Positions 11,301 through 18,801 of a stretch of DNA of 64,000 nt are shown here, piece after piece. The first letter of the stretch is position 1. Every line of letters starts with the position of its first letter. A program made the position numbers and the translations under genes. Origin of the DNA: Bacteroidales bacterium (GTDB taxonomy: Bacteria > Bacteroidota > Bacteroidia > Bacteroidales > P3); the NCBI GenBank assembly GCA_017451385.1, contig JAFSPS010000042.1:1-64000 (forward strand), given 5' to 3'. The notes under the pieces are model-generated. The model worked only from the letters and a program-made list of their open reading frames with translations. It was not told where the DNA came from and ran no database searches.

Positions 11301-11835
11301 GTCGCTCGTTTCCAATCCATGCCTCGACAATTATTTCGATACGTTCAAGGACGACATCACGAAGGACATCAGCCTGTGCGATATGTTCAAGGACTTGTAT
11401 GTCATCGACGAACAGCAGATTGTGCTTTTTAAGAACCACTTGAAGCAGATGCTCGTGGAGACATTGATGAGCAAGCTGAAAGGCTTCTCTATCTACTCCA
11501 GCGTGGTGATGGAAAATGCCTATCCTTACGTCGATAGGCGGTATGTGAACCTTGACAGCCTGTTGCAGAGCATGGATGCCAAATCGACGCATTTCGTGCC
11601 TACGCGGGTCACGGGCTATGACGAGGCGGCAAAAAATAGCAGCTGCAAGCTGCTCCTGCTCTATTCGGACGACAACGATGCGGCAACGCAGCTGGATGAT
11701 AAAATCAGACAAAACTTCCAAATCCCGCCTACGTTCTGCCCGTCGCCATCGCCCTACAAGCTGACCATAGTCCAGATGAACTGTTTCTCGCCTCAAGACG
11801 TAGAACTGCTGGCAGAAGAGACTGGTGAGGTGTGA
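8317..11835 (+). CDS. Membrane-anchored papain-like (C1A) cysteine protease, multidomain
   Basis: I prefer the ATG at 8317 (MRHTVHIMLGKGVEQ, 1172 aa). The frame opens at 8188, but the added 43 residues come from low-complexity CA-rich DNA. Residues 1 to about 500 are an unrecognised alpha/beta region. The papain domain follows, with all catalytic positions kept: Q540, C546 in QGSMGACSAF, H690 in YGYHAMIV, and N708 in RNSWG. A coiled coil (about 765 to 850) and two membrane helices (about 855-875 and 882-905) follow, then a 260-residue C-terminal domain. It should be an active cysteine protease tethered to a membrane. It is the last gene of the vWA, lipoprotein, tubulin-like cluster. The final codons are part of a GTGA-rich repeat that supplies the stop. 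Confidence 0.8.
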   Translation: MRHTVHIMLGKGVEQTVCDIKRYVIKYGDGGESHYFNALHYVEENGRALLRRAEPKEDDVSVFTAGLENLFVMELRDYYVIPSERRDVYMMDFLSSLYNSTITINDQGDSAALHICLYVPLYDGRSWQVASEMLHAADAVKQRFNIDLFMMSADMAFLFDDDAASLPERMKGYQHATAETIRQVMAAKAQCASLAHLVLMQNSNGNGLSLDLSLDSFARIAGEYAVLSVDNYNDIFNPAMRDNERPLYALGLSVLSFDRYYFVQYLLHKTYIHLLDREQVLQSAVDVNKVSQIVQATLAGNINIFTRFYAASVQPRLDKNMDHDTIISEVQPELDDAIAQLTAECQRFIDRGDLSLPEKKATLSQLLGEDDELLTGNLFMHDQLVIDDSSREPLDYFVSANNSLVALYSTMRSDDSEAEKRSKRERNDIASYGVLSDASHALVTLPSRLLDDIKQIKIRMRESTNYIRSKAKELADLDVQMQENIDSQKRLTAEGFLFEGHTFRLQKDIVEDPFDDDYKAHENTQVKVDLRHYFTPVKNQGSMGACSAFAMVGIYEYILKRDGDGESDLSEYFVYYNVRKRKGKEHEDTGSSMHDIIVTMGSEGVCTEPLCPYSDSDFFVPSDEAYADGAGRRVLKALNVKPTVDDIKSAVADGYPVAVSLRIFDSFTPRNGFVPRPTDEEVAANDYGYHAMIVCGYSDNEHIFIVRNSWGTSFGEGGYCYIPYSYFEDFLNSACIITEVSKGVFHAGGYDTKTTISFDVTNSQIKAELLRILIEEEKHRLAAADRRLQMLERDYNQLFQRLGNNSVRTTLCEGTRKRLEMEKAALLCTKQDLEKQRQEALALFDKESLRGRIRFAASVVVFVLIYAILLWAGVSADVLFFNTFSYIVYGLLGIGVLCFVIWNSMRHHKRVDLDEDYKMRTERCARDIKHRDDLLLVNKLKTHVAGMVIDSLAKLFHDLHSKNNGMRSFLGNLRTWRDEEEKSSRMSDLVHTPFLSLVSNPCLDNYFDTFKDDITKDISLCDMFKDLYVIDEQQIVLFKNHLKQMLVETLMSKLKGFSIYSSVVMENAYPYVDRRYVNLDSLLQSMDAKSTHFVPTRVTGYDEAAKNSSCKLLLLYSDDNDAATQLDDKIRQNFQIPPTFCPSPSPYKLTIVQMNCFSPQDVELLAEETGEV

Positions 11836-11991
11836 ATGGTGAATAGTGAATGGTGAATAGTGAATGGTGAATAGTGAATGGTGAATAGTGAATGGTGAAT
11901 GGTGAGAAGTGAGGTGAATAGTGAGAAGTGAGGTGTGAGGAGTGAATTGTGAATGGTGAGGAGTGAATTGTGAATGGTGAGGAGTGAGGTG
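11829..11991. repeat. GTGAATG/GTGAATA heptamer tandem repeat
   Basis: About 160 bases consist of heptamers related to GTGAATG and GTGAATA, first in strict 14-base alternation and then degenerating to GTGAGAA and GTGAGGA. The array begins inside the last codons of the protease gene and supplies its TGA stop. A related stretch ends the gene at 49884-50447. Confidence 0.9.
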
Positions 11992-12475
11992 ATGCCCATC
12001 CGCCTTTCTGCGTTTCTTTACGTCGTAGGCGTTACATATCAATAGAAGCGGCAGAACTGTTGCCGTATTTCAACCCTGTAAGGCTTGCATATAAATCCAA
12101 AGGCAATAGACCTTTGCCGACAGCGTTGCCTCCCCCCCCCTTGTATAGCATAGATGTATTGTTTCATATCCACCTTGCTAATTTCTATTTTTTTCTTTAT
12201 TATTGTAATGTCTTGGAAATCAATTACAAAGATGTGGTTTTCTCTTCTTTTTTTATATGTTCAAAATATTAAAAATCAATGATATATGTTTTTTTTTACG
12301 CAATTTCCTCTCTAAATATCAATATCGTTAAAACTTGTTTTTCATTATTACTAAATGTATTTAATCATCAAATATTTATACGCTGAAAGTAAAAAAAAAC
12401 ATAAGTAATAATTTGATTTACCGCATACTTACAAACAGACCTTATCTTGAAAGGCATCCGTATTGAAAAAAAATG
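11992..12475. other. AT-rich gene-free stretch
   Basis: I see no credible gene here. The stretch contains a run of ten C near 12131 and many poly-A and poly-T tracts. It separates the protease cluster from the structured RNA at 12490. Confidence 0.6.
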
Positions 12476-12483
12476 TATATTTG
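12476..12483 (+). promoter_or_regulatory. -7 box (TATATTTG) of the first structured RNA
   Basis: TATATTTG followed by C matches the Bacteroidetes TAnnTTTG box. No good TTTG was found at the usual upstream distance. The predicted start is near 12490, just before the conserved 5' hairpin. Confidence 0.5.
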
Positions 12484-12489
12484 CATTTG

Positions 12490-12738
12490 ATTTCCAGCGA
12501 GAGTTTATGCTGGACGATGCGAAAAAAGCATTTGTTATTGGTCCGCTCTTTAAAGTTCGCCAAATTTTAACCTAAGGACAACAATACTGATGCCTTTTGC
12601 TTGCCTTTATGGATGGTTTTTGTTGCCATCAAACATACTGGAGGCATAGGATAAGGTTCAAATTTGTTTTACTTAGGGAAGGCGTTTGGCGATGCCTAAA
12701 GAGCGTAGAACAAACAACGCGAGTTCTATGCTTTTTTG
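12490..12738 (+). ncRNA. Structured non-coding RNA, copy 1 (possibly Bacteroidales-1-like)
   Basis: This stretch and 59546-59786 are homologous and both non-coding. Shared blocks include GATGCG, AAGCATTTGT, CGCCAAA, AGGAC, TGATGCC/TAATGCC, GCATAGGATAAGGTTC and GGCGATGCCTAAAG. Base pairs are kept while the sequence changes. The 5' hairpin is CCAGC/GCTGG here and TTTCGAC/GTCGAAA in the other copy. TCGCCAAA can pair with TTTGGCGA over a long range. The 3' hairpin is a terminator. Length is about 249 nt, with its own promoter box and terminator, so it is probably a free RNA rather than a leader, although it lies 70 bases before the phosphatase gene. The family name is a guess based on the phylum-specific promoter, terminator and size. 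Confidence 0.75.
12702..12737 (+). terminator. Terminator hairpin of structured RNA copy 1
   Basis: AGCGTAGAAC pairs with GTTCTATGCT across a short loop, followed by six T. The equivalent stem in copy 2 keeps most of its pairing with compensatory and G-U changes. Confidence 0.8.
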
Positions 12739-12809
12739 CATACATCTTAGGTATTTAGTTAGAAAAATTTAATCATTAAGAACTCAGGAACGATAAAACA
12801 AAAAAAAAT

Positions 12810-14264
12810 ATGCCATCCCTTAAAAAAATTTTTAAAGGCATTATTGATGCTTTCGATTTTGAGAAAACAACAAGAAGCAATGATAATGTAGTATTGAAAA
12901 ACGATGACAGCACATCATTGCCACATGATGATGGCACATCATCGCGCAAAAAAGATGATTCTACTCTTTTTGCTGAAAACAATATTGGTAAAAAGGAGTC
13001 TGTCATACAATGCATCCGAAAGAGGAGTTATGAAATAAATGAGCAAGACATTCCTCGCTTCATAGAAGAGTTGAAACCTTTTTTGATTTCTAATAAAAAT
13101 GGTGACTACCTGAACGACTATGTATGCGACGATTATTATCGTTTCATTGACCTTCGGAAACATCCCGACTGTCGCGTAGTGGTCATAGGTGACATCCATT
13201 GCGACTATAAATCGCTCGCTGCTATACTTCTGAAACTCACAGTATCTGAGTACGATTATTTTGAGAAAGCATACTTTGTATTTATGGGTGACTATCTTGA
13301 CCGAGGCAGTGCATTATGTGAACCTCTTTTGCTATTAATGGATTTGAAGCAAATACTTGGAGAACGGTTAATAATGCTCCGCGGCAACCATGAACTAATC
13401 TCGTATAATGCTGAAAAAGAGATAATAGAGTCACGAGTGCTTCCTCAGCAGAGTGGTCCTACCCTAAACGAATATTGCGGCAATGACAAAGAATTTCTCC
13501 ATGCTTTTGCCGATTTTTTCAGAACGTTGCCCACTTACGTATATTTAAAAACCGATAAAGATAATATACTACTAACTCATGCGTCCGTACCTCGCCAAAT
13601 ATTCTTTGACACTTTTTATTATGACCAAAATACTGGCTCCATTGAATATGAGCACGGCTTTCTCTACGAGCAGGGGAAAAAAGCTGAGGAGAGCATATCT
13701 GACGACTCCCTTAAATCGAAAACAGAGAAGATGAATAACTCTCTTCTTACCATAAGAAATAAAATCCTTTTCGATATGATTTGGGGCGACCCTGTCCATG
13801 CTAAAGAAAAATACCAAGTATCAGGACGTTTTGAGTTCGGAAGCGACCAATACAATGCATACGCTAAAAAGAATAATATTACAAGGTTTTTTCGTAGCCA
13901 TGTGCCATTAGAATATGGTTATGAGGCATTCTTTGACAACCGACTATGGAGCATTTTTTCCTCTGGCGGAGCCGCCAATGAGCAAGCCGGATATGCGGGC
14001 ATTGAACCAGCATTCGCCATTATCAAGGACGACGGCTCATATTCAATAGAAAACAGCTATATCTATCGCGTTAGAATATGCCGTGGCGTGGTTGTCACGT
14101 GCAACATCTATTCCGGCGAACTGGTTGACGAGAATATGAACAAATACATGCTGAATAAAGAATTCACATGTTCTGGAGACGTCGCCATGCACATTGACAA
14201 CCTTTTTTCTGATATCAATGCTGGTTTCGCTACAGAGAATGACGATAATAAGTCCGAAGAATAA
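12810..14264 (+). CDS. PPP-family Ser/Thr protein phosphatase (metallophosphoesterase)
   Basis: All metal-site motifs of the PPP phosphatases are present: GDIHC at residues 127-131 (GDxHG with a final Cys), GDYLDRG from 160, RGNHE with N193, H194 and E195, H257 in LLTHASVP, and H364 in RSHVP. It should dephosphorylate Ser or Thr residues using two metal ions. The first 65 residues are a charged, repetitive tail (DDST, HDDGTSS and DDST again) outside the catalytic fold. No signal peptide is visible, so it is cytoplasmic. It heads a fifteen-gene co-directional array and is followed after 31 bases by a vWA gene and then a kinase. The likely substrates are the neighbouring vWA, kinase or FHA-binding proteins (inference). 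Confidence 0.85.
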   Translation: MPSLKKIFKGIIDAFDFEKTTRSNDNVVLKNDDSTSLPHDDGTSSRKKDDSTLFAENNIGKKESVIQCIRKRSYEINEQDIPRFIEELKPFLISNKNGDYLNDYVCDDYYRFIDLRKHPDCRVVVIGDIHCDYKSLAAILLKLTVSEYDYFEKAYFVFMGDYLDRGSALCEPLLLLMDLKQILGERLIMLRGNHELISYNAEKEIIESRVLPQQSGPTLNEYCGNDKEFLHAFADFFRTLPTYVYLKTDKDNILLTHASVPRQIFFDTFYYDQNTGSIEYEHGFLYEQGKKAEESISDDSLKSKTEKMNNSLLTIRNKILFDMIWGDPVHAKEKYQVSGRFEFGSDQYNAYAKKNNITRFFRSHVPLEYGYEAFFDNRLWSIFSSGGAANEQAGYAGIEPAFAIIKDDGSYSIENSYIYRVRICRGVVVTCNIYSGELVDENMNKYMLNKEFTCSGDVAMHIDNLFSDINAGFATENDDNKSEE

Positions 14265-14295
14265 TAACAATATTAACCAAAAAAAAACATAAATT

Positions 14296-14970
14296 ATGAG
14301 TTTACAAAAAAATGCGCAACAAATCAAATGCAAAGGCGTTGCAGATATTGTATTCTGCTTTGACTGCACAGGTTCCATGACAGAGATTATCGATTCTGTC
14401 AAAGAGAATGTTGAAGAGCTTGTTAAAGGATTTGGCGAAAACAATGTTATTCTTGACTGGCGTGCCCGTGTTATGGGTTATCGTGACTTCGATGTAGATG
14501 ATGAGTATCTTATCAATGACAGACCATTCGTATCAACTAAAGAAGAACTTAAAGAGCAGATTGACGGAATGAACGCCTTAGAGGGGTCAGGGGGGGACGA
14601 CCCAGAATCCACGCTTGATGCAATATGGTATGCTGCTAAAAAAAGTCCATGGCGGTCAAACTGCCATAAGGTTGTTGTTGTTTTCACCGATGCAGCGGCA
14701 AAGAGTGTTAATGAAAAAACTCTGGCAGATGTCAGCGGTTCCGATGGAGATTTGGATGTTCTAATTCAGGAACTAAATGTTCAGCATATCAAATTATTCT
14801 TATGGGGCATGAAGGATCCGATGTACGATGCAATGAAAACCATACCTCGTGCAGATATCTGCCAGTTTGAAAATCCCGAAGAGGAATACAAGCATTTAGA
14901 CTTCTCAAAACTCATGACTACAATTGGGAAAACAGTTTCCGACATAGCCACTAGCGGAACAGAAGCATAA
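14296..14970 (+). CDS. Cytoplasmic vWA domain protein (TerY-like), first paralog
   Basis: The whole 224-residue protein is a single vWA domain without signal peptide or membrane helix. The metal-ion site is D23-C-T-G-S27, followed by a PESTLDAI segment and the VVVVFTDA strand, both standard vWA positions. It resembles TerY-type vWA proteins, which in other bacteria are encoded with a kinase and a phosphatase. A closely related paralog is at 16213-16881, with the same DCTGSM and PESTLDAI segments. It lies between the phosphatase gene (31 bases upstream) and the kinase gene (20 bases downstream). A scaffold or phosphorylation-target role is inferred. Confidence 0.85.
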   Translation: MSLQKNAQQIKCKGVADIVFCFDCTGSMTEIIDSVKENVEELVKGFGENNVILDWRARVMGYRDFDVDDEYLINDRPFVSTKEELKEQIDGMNALEGSGGDDPESTLDAIWYAAKKSPWRSNCHKVVVVFTDAAAKSVNEKTLADVSGSDGDLDVLIQELNVQHIKLFLWGMKDPMYDAMKTIPRADICQFENPEEEYKHLDFSKLMTTIGKTVSDIATSGTEA

Positions 14971-14990
14971 CTGACAAATATATTTAGAGT

Positions 14991-16151
14991 ATGGACGCTA
15001 TACATGGTTACGAGATTGTAGAAGAAATCAATAAAGGTGGATTCTGCGATGCTTACAAAGTAAAAAAAGGCGGGAATACCTATTTCCTGAAACAATACAA
15101 AGACCCTACACCCATGTGTGACTACTATAGGGCTTTCATGGAAAATCAGACGACAATGATTCCGCTACTCAAGGCTTTAGGTGGACTTACGGAGACAATC
15201 ATTGAAGACTTCGAGGACAATGGACGCTATCATCAGGTCAAAGAGTTTATACCAGGTTCGACGAATCTTAGAGACTGGATGGAAACCAATGAAAATTATG
15301 ATGAGCGCCTTGATGCTGCCATTCAGTTCTGCGAAATCCTCAAAGCAGTCCATGAGAAAAAAATCATTCATCAGGACCTAAAGCCGGAACAGGTGATGAC
15401 AGTCAAAGACCCATCAAAAAAAGCGGGAATCAGACTGATTCTAACAGATTTTGATTGGTCTGTGCCTAATGGCAGAGAGGTGAAACGTGTCAATACTCCT
15501 GGCTATGGCAATATCGATGCCACATTGAGCTACAAGTCAGACATCTTCACGACAGGCATAATACTCTGTGAGCTCCTTACTGGCTGCAATCCCTACAATA
15601 TGCCAGAACTGGGCGAGAGAATATTCGAGCCGACACTATGGGTAGAGTGGGTGAAAAAACGCGATTATCTATCTCCCGTGAAAATCAATACCGATTTGCC
15701 CAAATATTTAAATGACATCATAACAAAATGTCTCGAGCCTAATGCCGAAGATCGTCCCACGATAGATGCCATTATCGATGCACTAAAAGGCAAGGTCTCC
15801 CGTATGAAAGCCAAACTGCGCTCTGCAAGTGGAGACATGATGATTATGGTTCCGGGTATGGCCTATGGACGCAAACACTTCAAGGAGTTGTTCGGCAGAA
15901 CAACTGACGAGGATGCCAACGAGATATACAAGTACCTCGACAAAACCTATGCAATACTTGATGTTGTACAAGAAGGAGATAAACTACTAATTAGCTGTCC
16001 AGCCTATGGCATGGCCAAGAATAAAATTTTGCTCCGTGGGGAAGAACTTACAGATGTTCCCACGCAAGCAAGGGATGGCGATACCTTAAGCATTTTCAGC
16101 ACCTCTAAGGACAAAGAGATTTGCTCACTATCATTGGAGATAAAGCAATAA
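14991..16151 (+). CDS. Ser/Thr protein kinase with C-terminal FHA-like domain
   Basis: Residues about 8 to 265 are a eukaryotic-type protein kinase: a glycine-rich loop INKGGFCDAY, K34 in YFLKQY, a catalytic loop H127-Q-D129-LKPEQ, and a metal loop D153-F-D155 (DFD in place of DFG). Later KSDIFTTGIILCELLTG matches the helix F region. HQD for HRD and DFD for DFG are unusual, but the Lys and both Asp residues are kept, so activity is plausible. The final 100 residues fit an FHA-like fold (GRKHFKEL, then NKILLRGEEL and RDGDTLSI), which would bind phosphothreonine. The phosphatase and two vWA genes flank it. With them it forms a phosphorylation module like the TerY-P triad, with a PPP phosphatase in place of PP2C. 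Confidence 0.85.
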   Translation: MDAIHGYEIVEEINKGGFCDAYKVKKGGNTYFLKQYKDPTPMCDYYRAFMENQTTMIPLLKALGGLTETIIEDFEDNGRYHQVKEFIPGSTNLRDWMETNENYDERLDAAIQFCEILKAVHEKKIIHQDLKPEQVMTVKDPSKKAGIRLILTDFDWSVPNGREVKRVNTPGYGNIDATLSYKSDIFTTGIILCELLTGCNPYNMPELGERIFEPTLWVEWVKKRDYLSPVKINTDLPKYLNDIITKCLEPNAEDRPTIDAIIDALKGKVSRMKAKLRSASGDMMIMVPGMAYGRKHFKELFGRTTDEDANEIYKYLDKTYAILDVVQEGDKLLISCPAYGMAKNKILLRGEELTDVPTQARDGDTLSIFSTSKDKEICSLSLEIKQ

Positions 16152-16212
16152 TCTTACAACACTAACATCGCACAAATAAATCATTTAATAATAAACTAAA
16201 ATAAATCATATT

Positions 16213-16881
16213 ATGGGTATTCAATTCAAAAGTGGTGTTTCAAACGTAATGAAAACAAAGGCTGTGGCCGACGTGGTATTCTGTTTCGATTGTACTGGCT
16301 CTATGGATTCAGTCATCGAAAATGTGAAGAACAATGTAAATAGATTCGTTGAAGGACTCAATGCCGACCAAAGCGTAATCATTGATTGGCGTATGCGTGC
16401 TGTAGGCTATGGTGATTTGGAATGTGGCGAAGAAATGCAGAACAGCAACGACTTTGTAAGCACCGTCCCCGAATTTCAAAAACAGGTGGCCGGAATCAGG
16501 ATGTGTGGCGGTGGCGATGAACCGGAATCAACCCTTGATGCCATATTAGTAGCTGCGAAGACATCAAAATGGCGTCGCGCTCACAAGATTATCGTCGTAT
16601 TCACAGATGCCCACACAAAAAACCTTCATCCTTCCACAAGCAAAAAATTTGCTGTAAACACCTTCGAGGAATTCAAACAAAGTCTGGCGGACGATCATAT
16701 CAAGCTATTCCTTTGGGGGGCCAACGACGAAAAATACAGCGGACTTAAATTGCTCCCCAATGCAGAGATTAATGAGATGGATAAACCACACGAGACGCTA
16801 TCATCGGGAGCCGACATGCGCTCTCTGCTCGAACTTATGGGCAAAACAGTGTCATCATTTGCTGGTTCAGAGGTACTGTAA
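16213..16881 (+). CDS. Cytoplasmic vWA domain protein (TerY-like), second paralog
   Basis: A single 222-residue vWA domain with metal site D26-C-T-G-S30, the DEPESTLDAI segment and IIVVFTDAH strand. It aligns along its length with the protein at 14296-14970, and the two genes flank the kinase gene, so they probably arose by duplication. No signal peptide is present. It precedes the LIM-DA1 peptidase gene by about 100 bases. Having two vWA partners could give one bound to the kinase or phosphatase and one to the peptidase (inference). Confidence 0.85.
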   Translation: MGIQFKSGVSNVMKTKAVADVVFCFDCTGSMDSVIENVKNNVNRFVEGLNADQSVIIDWRMRAVGYGDLECGEEMQNSNDFVSTVPEFQKQVAGIRMCGGGDEPESTLDAILVAAKTSKWRRAHKIIVVFTDAHTKNLHPSTSKKFAVNTFEEFKQSLADDHIKLFLWGANDEKYSGLKLLPNAEINEMDKPHETLSSGADMRSLLELMGKTVSSFAGSEVL

Positions 16882-16982
16882 GACTACCGACACACTACAA
16901 CATCATTCAACTATTCACTCTCGCCGAAGCCTATACACTATAGACTTGCCATCCCAACCACTATAATACAATAGGTATTATC

Positions 16983-17930
16983 ATGTCCATACACATCTGC
17001 ACTAAATGCGGCAAATTCATTAAAGGCAGTAAAACTCCCTATGGTGGAAAATACTACCATAGGGAGTGTATGGTCTGTGCTTACTGTGGTGGTGAACTAC
17101 ACGGCCGGATAGCAACTTTCAATGGTGATTTGTACCATCCTGAATGCAACCCTGCCTCTGGCAAGAAGATATGTGCCTACTGTCGCAAAGAAATCAACCA
17201 GTCTCATTATATAGTGGGCGACAAACGGTATCACAAAGAATGTTACCACAATCATATTCAGAAAAGGTGCGTGATATGCGGACAATCCATTACGGGTCCC
17301 TATGTTACTGACTATTGGGGTAATAGTGCTCACACATTGCATAACGGTGAAAAATCACAATTATGTTTTTCGTGCGGACGTTTCGTCTCAGCCCATCCTA
17401 CATATTTAGCACCCAACATAGCATTGTGCGAAATCTGTTCTTCCACAGCTATCACCACAGACTCTCAGGTAGAGGAATGTCGCTCAAAAGTACTTCAGAT
17501 ATTCCAATCGCGAAATGTCACGGGGATACCAGAAAAAATACCTGTTGTGTTAAAAAACAAAGAGTATTTGGGCAATGCTACGGGCAGAATAAAATACTCT
17601 ATATTCAACATACTTGGTGCCAGCGACTTCGTAATCGAGATGACCTATGGATTGCCAGAGCTTCATTTCCAAGGAGTGTTAGCACACGAGATGCTTCATT
17701 CTTGGCTTGCACTATACGCACGCAGCATGTCAAAAGAGGAGAACGAAGGTTTTTGTAATCTCGGCAGTGCTTTTGTCTATCAACACTTCGATACGCCACA
17801 CGCAAGTTATCTGTTAAAAAGCCTCTATAAAAGCACTGATGCCGTCTATGGTGACGGCTATAGGCAGATGAAAGAACGCTATGAGCATCTGGGATGGCTC
17901 GGACTGCTGGAATCTTTAAAGAGAAAATAG
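16983..17930 (+). CDS. LIM-domain plus DA1-type zinc metallopeptidase
   Basis: The N-terminus is a nearly perfect LIM domain: C6, C9, H26 and C29 for the first zinc, then C32, C35, H52 and C55 for the second. A second treble-clef set follows (C64, C67, H84, C87, C96, C99), and a further pair of CxxC motifs near residues 130 and 155. The C-terminal half contains H235-E-M-L-H239-SW and E255 in NEGFCN. This is the pattern of DA1 peptidases, known from plants as LIM-containing proteases that act on ubiquitin-pathway regulators. The whole protein is 315 residues and cytoplasmic. The start follows a 100-base gap after the second vWA gene, and the stop is one base before livH. It is probably the effector protease of the operon (inference). 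Confidence 0.85.
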   Translation: MSIHICTKCGKFIKGSKTPYGGKYYHRECMVCAYCGGELHGRIATFNGDLYHPECNPASGKKICAYCRKEINQSHYIVGDKRYHKECYHNHIQKRCVICGQSITGPYVTDYWGNSAHTLHNGEKSQLCFSCGRFVSAHPTYLAPNIALCEICSSTAITTDSQVEECRSKVLQIFQSRNVTGIPEKIPVVLKNKEYLGNATGRIKYSIFNILGASDFVIEMTYGLPELHFQGVLAHEMLHSWLALYARSMSKEENEGFCNLGSAFVYQHFDTPHASYLLKSLYKSTDAVYGDGYRQMKERYEHLGWLGLLESLKRK

Positions 17931-17931
17931 T

Positions 17932-18801
17932 ATGATATGGCAATTTATTGTTAACGGCATTATCTCTGGCACACTATATTCTCTGCTGGCCATAGGCTTT
18001 GCACTGGTGTACAACACTACCAAGCTGTTTCATATCACCGCTGCAGCCATCTATGTTTTTGCTGCCTATATGTTCTATCTTTTTTCTGTTGTCATCAATC
18101 TGCCCGTACTACTGGCCGCTACGGTAGCCATATCCTTAACGATGGCTTTGAGCCTCCTGACCGACGTGTCTGTCTATCGCCCGCTCAAACGTCGTAAGGC
18201 ATCTAACAACGTGGCCATGATTGCCTCTATAGGCATGATGACCGTGATTGTTAACCTGCTGGCCATGTTTTTCGGCAACGAGACCAAAGTCATCGACAAC
18301 ACCATACATCGCACCTTCGCCTATGGCAGCATTATCATCACTACTCCCCAGATGTGGCAGCTCGTTGTTGGCGGGATAGTGATAGCCTCCTTCCTGCTTT
18401 TCATCACGAAGAGTCAGTGGGGCATCCGTTTCCGAGCCCTGAGTGCCAACAGCACACTCTACGAGACATTGGGATATAGCACCACTCATGCCCGCATTTT
18501 TGTTTTTTTGTTGAGCGGACTCTTTATAGCTGTTGCGTCATGTCTGACCGTATATGATATTGGCCTCGACCCGCACATGGGCATGACCGTTCTCATCAAC
18601 GCCATGGTGGCCATGATTATTGGCGGCGTAGGGCGTTTCGGCACCTGTGTAGTCGGCGGCCTCGTCCTCGGTGTGATTCAGGCTCTGACGGTGTGGCAGT
18701 TCTCGTCCAACTGGCAGAACGCCGTCACCTTCGTCCTCCTGCTCATCCTGTTATTCATCCGTCCGCAGGGCATCGCGGGCTATAAACAACGCGCAATATA
18801 A
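17932..18801 (+). CDS. livH: Branched-chain amino acid-type ABC permease LivH
   Basis: A 289-residue hydrophobic protein with about eight membrane helices that begins IVNGIISGTLYSLLAIGFALV, typical of LivH, and contains the permease signature region with AMVAMIIGGVGRFG. It forms one half of the membrane channel of a Liv-type importer. Its start is one base after the LIM-DA1 stop, and its last base is the first base of livM, so the genes are almost certainly co-transcribed and translationally coupled. The substrate may be a branched-chain amino acid or a related small molecule; this subfamily also takes up amides and urea, so the substrate is not certain. Confidence 0.9.
   Translation: MIWQFIVNGIISGTLYSLLAIGFALVYNTTKLFHITAAAIYVFAAYMFYLFSVVINLPVLLAATVAISLTMALSLLTDVSVYRPLKRRKASNNVAMIASIGMMTVIVNLLAMFFGNETKVIDNTIHRTFAYGSIIITTPQMWQLVVGGIVIASFLLFITKSQWGIRFRALSANSTLYETLGYSTTHARIFVFLLSGLFIAVASCLTVYDIGLDPHMGMTVLINAMVAMIIGGVGRFGTCVVGGLVLGVIQALTVWQFSSNWQNAVTFVLLLILLFIRPQGIAGYKQRAI

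Noticed and set aside
12060-12272. 70-codon frame in the AT-rich stretch
   Set aside because: Low-complexity translation with no start signal or motif.
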